DNA of 64,000 nucleotides from Aurantiacibacter odishensis. GTDB taxonomy: Bacteria; Pseudomonadota; Alphaproteobacteria; Sphingomonadales; Sphingomonadaceae. The notes beneath the pieces were generated by a model, which searched no databases, had not been told where the DNA came from, and saw only the letters and a program-made list of their open reading frames with translations. The DNA lies in the NCBI RefSeq assembly GCF_003605195.1, contig NZ_QYOS01000025.1, positions 124,001-188,000 on the forward strand, in the 5' to 3' direction. Below are positions 58,414 to 64,000 of this stretch, in pieces (within the stretch, counting starts at the first letter, position 1; each line of letters begins with the position of its first letter). A program made the translations under genes and the position numbers.

Positions 58414-59265
58414 ATGACATTCCGTCCATCACGTCTCGCAGGCGCCACTGCGCTTGCTGCAGCCATGTCCATGGCCGCAACGCCTGCGGTCGCGCTGGAC
58501 ATGCCGCTGGCCGCTGTTCCCGCGAGTGTAGCCCCGCAGGCAGAGGTTCTCCCGGTCGGCGCGGGTGAAGCGAACCAGTGGCGCCGCTATCGCCCCTATC
58601 GCCACCGCCATAACCGCGGAGTGGATGCAGGCGACGTGATCGCAGGCGTCGCCGTGGTGGGCGTGCTGGCCGCCATTCTCAGTTCCTCGAACCGCAACCG
58701 GGACCGGGATCGCTACGACGATCGCCGAGAGCGCGTGCGCTACGACGATCGCCGCGATCGCTATGACAGCCGCGGTATCGAGAGCGCTGTCGACATGTGC
58801 GTCGACCAGGTCGAGTATCGCAACAACCGGGTCGAGAACGTCGACCGGGCGGACCGCAACGCCGGTGGGTGGAACGTGTCCGGCTCGCTGGAAAACGGCG
58901 AGCGCTGGACCTGCTTCATCGACAATTCGGGCGAAGTGCGCAGCATCGATTACGGCGGTGTCGCCTATTCCTGGCAGGCACCTGCCGCTTCCGCCACCGG
59001 CCAGTTGAGCGATGCGGCCTATTCCCGCGCCCGCGCCACCACGCGCACGGCGGCGGATGAAGCCTATTCCTACGATGAGGCCCCCGTCAGCGATGTTCCC
59101 GGTGCCGACGATCCGCGCCCGGCCTATCCCGGCGGTCCGCTGCCGGGCGAGGAAGGCTACGACGAAGACTGGCAGGTCGACGGCGACATCGAGGACGGCG
59201 AATGGGAAGGCGATGGCCGCTACACCACGGCGCATGCTCCCGATTTCGAGCAACCTGCCCGCTAG
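58414..59265 (+). CDS. exported Arg/Tyr-rich protein, second paralog
   Basis: A 283-residue paralog of the preceding gene. It has a signal peptide, the segment GDVIAGVAVVGVLAAILSSS, DRDRYDDRRERVRYDDRRDR, then VDMCVDQVEYRNN and RWTCFIDNSGEVRSIDYGGV in matching positions. It adds an acidic C-terminal tail of about 90 residues (YDEAPVSDVPGADDP, DGDIEDGEWEGDGR). It overlaps the convergent TRIC-family gene by 4 bp. Function unknown. Confidence 0.78.
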   Translation: MTFRPSRLAGATALAAAMSMAATPAVALDMPLAAVPASVAPQAEVLPVGAGEANQWRRYRPYRHRHNRGVDAGDVIAGVAVVGVLAAILSSSNRNRDRDRYDDRRERVRYDDRRDRYDSRGIESAVDMCVDQVEYRNNRVENVDRADRNAGGWNVSGSLENGERWTCFIDNSGEVRSIDYGGVAYSWQAPAASATGQLSDAAYSRARATTRTAADEAYSYDEAPVSDVPGADDPRPAYPGGPLPGEEGYDEDWQVDGDIEDGEWEGDGRYTTAHAPDFEQPAR

Positions 59266-59888
59266 TCGGGCACTTCCTTCGAATAGGCGGGTAGTTCGAT
59301 CCGCCACACCATCGCCGCGCCGCGCAGCACGAACCCTGCCAGCGCGGCGATTGCCATGGCCCAGCCTTGCTGCATCCCCAGCAGCAGCATGATCCCGCAC
59401 AGCGAGGAGGCGAGGGCGGCTGCCGTCACGTAGAGCTCGGGCCGCATCAGGATGCTGGGCACGCCCGCGATAACGTCGCGCACGATGCCGCCCACGCATC
59501 CCGTCACTACACCTAGGATAATGGCGGGGAAGGGCGCGACATCGAAGGCGAGCGCTTTGGCGACACCAAGCGTGCTGAACAGCGCCAGACCCATCGCGTC
59601 GGCCCATTCGAGCCAGCTGTCCCTGCCTTGCCACCACTTGCGCGGGATGAACCACGCGATCAGCGCGGTGATCAGAATGACCGGGGCAACCCAGAAATCG
59701 CGCAGCCAGAAAGCGGGCACGCCCAGCAGCGCGTCGCGCACCGACCCGCCGCCAACACCCGTCAGCAAAGCGAAGAAGGCGCAGGTCACGAAGGTCTGAT
59801 TAAGCCGCGCCGCCAGCAATGCGCCCGATAGCGCGAAGACGGCTGTTCCGCCCAGATCGAGGAACGGGGGCAGGACGGGGGCGATCAT
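59262..59888 (-). CDS. trimeric intracellular cation (TRIC)-like channel family / UPF0126
   Basis: A 208-residue, seven-helix membrane protein made of two similar halves: LDLGGTAVFALSGALLAARL with GGGSVRDALLG, and WADAMGLALFSTLGVAKALA with GGIVRDVIAG. This repeated Gly-rich pattern is that of the bacterial TRIC/YadS family, which conducts monovalent cations in tested members. The start overlaps the PepSY gene by 4 bp (ATGA). Confidence 0.9.
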   Translation of the reverse strand: MIAPVLPPFLDLGGTAVFALSGALLAARLNQTFVTCAFFALLTGVGGGSVRDALLGVPAFWLRDFWVAPVILITALIAWFIPRKWWQGRDSWLEWADAMGLALFSTLGVAKALAFDVAPFPAIILGVVTGCVGGIVRDVIAGVPSILMRPELYVTAAALASSLCGIMLLLGMQQGWAMAIAALAGFVLRGAAMVWRIELPAYSKEVPD

Positions 59889-60586
59889 GCCGTTACCTCA
59901 TTTGGCACCTTCACGCGCGCCTTGCGGCGGCGGAACATCAGCACGCAGCCCAGCAGCGATCCTGCCACGCCCAGCGCGGCGAAGACGATCAGGATCGGAT
60001 GGCTGGTATCCTCGCGTTCCTGCAGGTCCATGATGTGCAGGCCCCACACGAAATCGAACACGCGCCACCATCCGCTGCGCACCGCGAGAATTTCCCCGGT
60101 CTGCGAGTGGATGTAGATATGCGTGTCGTCGGCAAAGCGCGCCTGCCATGCGTTCGTGCCTGCGCGCAGGTCCATCGGGGTGGCGTCGCCGGGGAAATAG
60201 GTGAGCGCTTCCAATGCGGCATCTCCTGCATAGGCCGCCTTGGCAATGGCGCGCGCGTCCCGTTCCAGCACCGGATTGTAGAGCCGCCCGTCCGTGGGCG
60301 AGTAGCGGTAGCGGCCACCGTCCTCCTCCACCACGATCCAGCCCGCACCATCGGGGAAGCTATCCAGCGTCATGCTCCGCACCGGGCCACTGAGTTGCGG
60401 CATGACCAGCGTGGCCGTCTCGACAGGCGGCAATTCGGCGCGCAGGTGGTTGCCGCGCACGTATTCAATGGGATGCCACACCATGATGAGCCCGGTGACG
60501 GTCCACATCAGCACGGGCACGCCCACCAGCCATCCCAGCCAGATGTGCCACTTGGCGAACCGCCGCATGATTGTCTGCTTTGCCAT
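59885..60586 (-). CDS. PepSY-domain membrane protein
   Basis: A 233-residue protein with an N-terminal helix (WHIWLGWLVGVPVLMWTVTG), a periplasmic PepSY-type region including ARFADDTHIYIHSQTGEILA and a second helix near the C-terminus (ILIVFAALGVAGSLLGCVLM). The WRVFDFVWGLHIMDL pattern is typical of PepSY-associated proteins linked to iron uptake or envelope electron transfer. It is translationally coupled to the TRIC-like gene. Confidence 0.85.
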   Translation of the reverse strand: MAKQTIMRRFAKWHIWLGWLVGVPVLMWTVTGLIMVWHPIEYVRGNHLRAELPPVETATLVMPQLSGPVRSMTLDSFPDGAGWIVVEEDGGRYRYSPTDGRLYNPVLERDARAIAKAAYAGDAALEALTYFPGDATPMDLRAGTNAWQARFADDTHIYIHSQTGEILAVRSGWWRVFDFVWGLHIMDLQEREDTSHPILIVFAALGVAGSLLGCVLMFRRRKARVKVPNEVTA

Positions 60587-60618
60587 GTGCGCCCGATAGT
60601 CCCTCCGGCGGCGCGCCG

Positions 60619-61050
60619 CTAGTGCGTGGCGAACAGTTTGGAGCGGTCGGCGAAGGCCTTCATCTCGATGGCGTTGCCTGCGGGATCGCGGAAGAACATC
60701 GTCGCCTGCGCCCCCGGTTCACCTTGGAAGCGGATGCGCGGGGCGATGTCGAACTCAACGCCTTTTTCGATCAGCCGTTCGGCCAGCGCCTTCCATTCTT
60801 CCATCTCCAGCACGATGCCGAAATGCGGCACCGGCACCTCGTCGCCGTTCACGGGATTGGTGCCGTGACCCGCCTTGGCGACGATGGAAGGCGCCTGGTG
60901 CGCCACGATCTGGTGACCGTAGAAATCGAAGTCGCACCAGTCCTTGCTGGAGCGACCTTCCTTGCAGCCCATCACGTCGCCCCAGAAGTCGCGCGCGGCC
61001 TCCAAGTTGTCGACGGGGAAGGCGAGGTGGAAGGGGGAAAGCTGGGTCAT
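60619..61050 (-). CDS. VOC family (glyoxalase/dioxygenase superfamily) protein
   Basis: A 143-residue single VOC unit. Likely metal ligands are H8 in SPFHLAFPV, H76 or a nearby His in VPHFGIVL, and the Glu in FRDPAGNAIEMKAF. The overall layout is like small glyoxalase/dioxygenase-type proteins; the substrate is unknown. It is followed on the minus strand by PepSY and overlaps the membrane-protein gene upstream by 4 bp. Confidence 0.88.
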   Translation of the reverse strand: MTQLSPFHLAFPVDNLEAARDFWGDVMGCKEGRSSKDWCDFDFYGHQIVAHQAPSIVAKAGHGTNPVNGDEVPVPHFGIVLEMEEWKALAERLIEKGVEFDIAPRIRFQGEPGAQATMFFRDPAGNAIEMKAFADRSKLFATH

Positions 61051-61865
61051 CTCTTGGGTATCCTGTGCAGTCCGAGGGCGAGGCCGAAGCCGAGTATGGG
61101 GGAGGCGCCGTAGCCGATCAACGGGGTGGGGTAGGTCGACATGAGGGCGAGCACGGCAAAGCCGAACAGAAGCCCGGCGAGGGCGAAGCGCTTCTCACGG
61201 TCGAACGGTATCGCGAACAGCACCAGCGCGAACGCTACGGCCAGAGCGAGCCCAAGGGCGATAGCGAGAAAAATGCTTATACCGGCGGCCTCGACCAGCA
61301 CTCGCTCGACGAAGGGTTGCGGCGGCAGTTCACCGCGCAGCGCCATGTTGATCGAGGCAAAGAACCCGATGATTGCGACCGCGCCGACCTTCCAGTCGCG
61401 GGTGACATGGTGCAGGCCAACGGCGGCAAAGGTCAGGGCAAATCCCGTCGCCGCATCCGGCTGGAACCAGACGCAAGCGATGGCCGCCAGAAGAATCGGG
61501 GCACCGAGGGTGCGGTGCCTTGCGGCCAGCACGCACAGAGCGGGTGCGACCAGCATCCCCGTGTGCAAGTTCAGCGAGCCGAACGGGAACCAGCGCATCA
61601 CCCGGTCGCCCGTAACGGATGTCGTCTCCGGGCTGACAGCAAGCGGGGTGAGCAGGCTGAACAGGAGCACGCCGGTCATCAGGTGGCGACTGAGCGAAGT
61701 GTGTGGGCCGCGCCCGGCGAGGATCCACAGGCAAGCCAGCACCAGCGCGCCGAGGTTGTTCAGCGCGTAGTGCGAGGGCGCTCCGGCAAGCGCCATGTAC
61801 AGCGCACCCGCCAGCACCGGGATCGCGAGCGCAAAAAGCGCGGGGACGCGATCCCGGAAAGGCAC
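61047..61865 (-). CDS. polytopic membrane protein of unknown function
   Basis: A 272-residue protein with about eight hydrophobic helices. The start is GTG, placed 1 nt after the lpdA stop. The segment WFQPDAATGFALTFAAVG recalls the QPDxGTA loop of FtsW/RodA, but the rest of the sequence does not match that family, so no function is assigned. It overlaps the VOC gene by 4 bp and may share the sucB-lpdA transcript. Confidence 0.7.
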   Translation of the reverse strand: MPFRDRVPALFALAIPVLAGALYMALAGAPSHYALNNLGALVLACLWILAGRGPHTSLSRHLMTGVLLFSLLTPLAVSPETTSVTGDRVMRWFPFGSLNLHTGMLVAPALCVLAARHRTLGAPILLAAIACVWFQPDAATGFALTFAAVGLHHVTRDWKVGAVAIIGFFASINMALRGELPPQPFVERVLVEAAGISIFLAIALGLALAVAFALVLFAIPFDREKRFALAGLLFGFAVLALMSTYPTPLIGYGASPILGFGLALGLHRIPKR

Positions 61866-61866
61866 C

Positions 61867-63282
61867 TCAGATGTGGATCGGCTTGCCCTGCACGCCCATC
61901 GCGGCCTCTTTCAGGGCCTCGGCATGGGTGGGGTGGGCATGGCAGGTGTAGGCGATGTCCTCGCTCGTTGCGCCGAATTCCATGGCCAGCGCGGCTTCGG
62001 CGATCATCGTTCCGGCGACAGAGGCAATGGCCCAGACGCCCAGCACGCGGTCGCTCTCGGCTTCCGCGATCACTTTCACGAAGCCGTCCGGCTCGTGGTT
62101 GGTCTTGGCGCGGGAGTTGGCCATCATCGGGAACTTGGACGTCTTCACGGCTTTCTTGTCGCCGCCCATCTTCTCGACAGCCTGCTCCTCGGTCAGGCCA
62201 ACGCCGGCGATTTCGGGCCAGGTGTAGACGACCGACGGAATCACATCGTGATTCACGATGCCGGTCTCGCCCGCAATCCATTCGGCAACGGCGATGCCTT
62301 CATCCTCGGCCTTGTGAGCGAGCATCGGGCCAGGCGCCACGTCACCGATGGCGCGCACGCCCTCGACCGAGGTGCGGAATTCGCCGTCCACCTCGATCTG
62401 GCCGCGATCGTTGGTTTCGAGGCCGATGTTCTCAAGACCAAGGCCCTCGGTATTAGGCTTACGGCCAATAGATACCAGCACACAGTCGGCGGTCATCGTT
62501 TCCTCGTCACCACCCTTGGCAGGCTCGAGTGTCAGCGTGGCCTTCTTGCCTTTCACCGATACGCCGGTGACCTTGGTGGAAAGCTTGAATTCGATGCCCT
62601 GCTTCTTGAAAATCTTACGCGATTCCTTGCGTACGTCGCCGTCCATGCCGGGCAGCACCTCGTCGAGGAATTCGACGCAGGTGACTTTCGCGCCCAGACG
62701 GCGCCAGACGCTGCCGAGTTCGAGGCCGATCACGCCCGCACCGATCACCACCATGTGTTCCGGCACCTTGGGCAGTTCCAGAGCTCCGGTGGAATCGACC
62801 ACCACGTGCTTGGAGTTGTCGACTTCGACATTGGGGAGCGGCGTGACGCTGGAACCGGTGGCTATCACCACTTCCTTTGCCGTCACTGTCTCGCCGCCCA
62901 CGTCCACGGTGTGCGCGTCCACGAACTTCGCGTGGCCCTTCTTCCAGTCGACCTTGTTCTTCTTGAACAGGAACTCGATGCCCTTGGTGAGCCCGTCGAC
63001 GGCCTCGATCCGCTGGCCGTGCAGCTTGTCCATGTTCAGCTTGGGCGTCACCTCGATACCCATGTGCTCCATCGCGCCATTGGCGGCAGCGTCGTAGAAC
63101 TCGGACGCGTGCAGCATGGCCTTGGAGGGAATGCAGCCGACATTGAGGCAGGTCCCGCCCAGCGTCTCGCGGCTTTCGGCGCAGGCGGTTTTCAGCCCGA
63201 GCTGCGCGGCGCGAATGGCCGCGACATAGCCGCCGGGACCGGCACCGATAACAAGGACGTCATAATCGTAATTCTCAGCCAC
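61867..63282 (-). CDS. lpdA: dihydrolipoyl dehydrogenase (E3)
   Basis: FAD- and NAD-dependent E3 subunit that reoxidises dihydrolipoamide in 2-oxoacid dehydrogenase complexes. It has 471 residues and a GTG start. The FAD loop is DVLVIGAGPGGYVAAIRAAQ; the redox disulfide is C45/C50 in GGTCLNVGCIPSK; the NAD loop is VVIGAGVIGLELGSVWRRLG; the catalytic His-Glu pair is in CHAHPTHAEA. It overlaps the small lipoprotein gene by 8 bp, and sucB lies just before that. Confidence 0.97.
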   Translation of the reverse strand: MAENYDYDVLVIGAGPGGYVAAIRAAQLGLKTACAESRETLGGTCLNVGCIPSKAMLHASEFYDAAANGAMEHMGIEVTPKLNMDKLHGQRIEAVDGLTKGIEFLFKKNKVDWKKGHAKFVDAHTVDVGGETVTAKEVVIATGSSVTPLPNVEVDNSKHVVVDSTGALELPKVPEHMVVIGAGVIGLELGSVWRRLGAKVTCVEFLDEVLPGMDGDVRKESRKIFKKQGIEFKLSTKVTGVSVKGKKATLTLEPAKGGDEETMTADCVLVSIGRKPNTEGLGLENIGLETNDRGQIEVDGEFRTSVEGVRAIGDVAPGPMLAHKAEDEGIAVAEWIAGETGIVNHDVIPSVVYTWPEIAGVGLTEEQAVEKMGGDKKAVKTSKFPMMANSRAKTNHEPDGFVKVIAEAESDRVLGVWAIASVAGTMIAEAALAMEFGATSEDIAYTCHAHPTHAEALKEAAMGVQGKPIHI

Positions 63283-63613
63283 CTGCTTCCTCCGCTGGTG
63301 TCGTTTGGTTCGTTTCGAGATCGGGGTCCGTGGAGGCCGCGCAATCGTTGACGATGGATGTAACCCGCTCCTGGCTTATGTCTTCCAGGGTAAGGTCGGA
63401 GTCCTCGATATAGGTATCGGCAACGCATTCGCACACCTGGCTGATGCGCGGGCCTGCGATGCTTGCACCTTCGGCAACCTGCTCGCACTGTGCCGTGACG
63501 CTGTTGCGCAGTTCGCCTTCGAACGCATCGCCGGCGATATCGGTCGCAGCATCGCATCCACCCAGGGACGCGGCACCTGCCAACAACAAGAGGGGGCGTT
63601 TGATGCGCATCAT
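63275..63613 (-). CDS. small lipoprotein between sucB and lpdA
   Basis: A 112-residue protein with a short lipoprotein signal (MMRIKRPLLLLAGAASLGGC). The mature part holds three more Cys (AQCEQVAEG, QVCECVADTY, NDCAAS) and an acidic tail. It could also start at GTG 63619 or ATG 63610. It overlaps lpdA by 8 bp and begins 2 nt after sucB, so it is in the same operon. Function unknown; an envelope protein within a TCA-cycle operon is odd. Confidence 0.7.
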   Translation of the reverse strand: MMRIKRPLLLLAGAASLGGCDAATDIAGDAFEGELRNSVTAQCEQVAEGASIAGPRISQVCECVADTYIEDSDLTLEDISQERVTSIVNDCAASTDPDLETNQTTPAEEAGG

Positions 63614-63615
63614 CC

Positions 63616-64000
63616 TCACAGGTCGATCAGCATCCGCATGGGATCCTCGATCGCTTCCTTCATGATCTTGAGCGCGGTCACGGCCTCGCGGCCGTCGATG
63701 ATGCGGTGGTCGTAGCTGAGAGCCAGGTACATCATCGGGCGGATCACCACTTCGCCGTTTACGGCGACGGGGCGGTCCTCGATGCGGTGGAGGCCCAGCA
63801 CGGCAGACTGCGGGGGATTGATGATCGGAGTCGACATCAGCGAACCGAACACACCGCCGTTCGAGATGGTGAAGGTGCCGCCGCGCATGTCTTCCATGGT
63901 CAGGGCGCCTTCCTTAGCGCGCTTGCCGAAGTCGGCGATGGCGAGTTCGATCTCGGCAAAGCTCATCTGGTCGATCGAGCGGACCACCGGCACGACCAGG
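63616..64000 (-). CDS. sucB: dihydrolipoamide succinyltransferase (E2 of 2-oxoglutarate dehydrogenase), C-terminal part
   Basis: The last roughly 128 residues of the E2 catalytic domain. They include [40 protein letters not shown] and the active-site motif [13 protein letters not shown] with the catalytic His. The tail DPMRMLIDL is typical for SucB rather than AceF. The 5' part lies beyond position 64000. The order sucB, lipoprotein, lpdA suggests a sucAB-lpd operon. Confidence 0.93.
   Translation of the reverse strand, partial: LVVPVVRSIDQMSFAEIELAIADFGKRAKEGALTMEDMRGGTFTISNGGVFGSLMSTPIINPPQSAVLGLHRIEDRPVAVNGEVVIRPMMYLALSYDHRIIDGREAVTALKIMKEAIEDPMRMLIDL

Noticed and set aside
61047-61865. 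FtsW/RodA-family glycosyltransferase
   Set aside because: Only a QPDxxTG-like loop matches. Length, helix pattern and other conserved residues of the family are missing.

Overview
The window is high-GC, densely packed DNA from an alphaproteobacterium, most likely order Sphingomonadales and close to Erythrobacteraceae. The grounds are the sequence style of the ribosomal proteins, the many S9/M14/M49-type secreted peptidases and sphingomonad-style secreted proteins, and the intergenic repeat types (CTTCGACAAGCTCAG and ATCCCAGC-loop-GCTGGGAT units). No rRNA, tRNA, CRISPR array, insertion sequence or phage block was seen.

1-22200: housekeeping and accessory genes. They include a YghU-type glutathione transferase (cut by the left edge), topoisomerase IB, an M49-like lipoprotein peptidase, trhO, glutathione transferase, ilvE, a tlyA-type methyltransferase, tspO, ubiK, an S9 peptidase, recO, leuB, a dolichyl-phosphate-mannose-synthase/GtrA fusion beside a PMT-type mannosyltransferase, metZ and apaG. 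Two small lower-GC genes at 5768-6592 are each bracketed by short direct repeats. The minus strand at 10584-10880 holds an unexplained small transcription unit. It carries a 14-nt perfect complement of the 16S rRNA 3' tail and ends in a strong hairpin terminator.

22200-34320: a mosaic palindromic element, an M14 peptidase, a LysR regulator, a CPBP protease with three operator-like palindromes, GNAT, a PPC-repeat protein, a Phd-like/PAS fusion and secreted unknowns. A visibly AT-richer two-gene island (32343-34317) follows, encoding a ParB-like protein and an Mrr-like nuclease. This pair is the best candidate for an undescribed, possibly defensive, system.

34320-55400: the translation supercluster. 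The str operon (rpsL, rpsG, fusA, tuf) is followed by the S10-spc block (rpsJ to adk) and the alpha block (rpsM, rpsK, rpoA, rplQ). Both rpsL and rpsJ have a promoter-like sequence, then an intrinsic terminator, then a further leader before the first gene. This layout suggests attenuation. An SRPBCC-type exported protein sits between adk and rpsM, where rpsM has its own strong promoter. S12 carries Arg at position 88, and S5 has a long RGG-rich N-terminal extension.

55400-64000: a prolyl oligopeptidase, two paralogous Arg/Tyr-rich exported proteins, a TRIC-family channel, PepSY, VOC and membrane proteins. Last come lpdA, a small lipoprotein and the 3' end of sucB, all on the minus strand and part of the 2-oxoglutarate dehydrogenase gene group.
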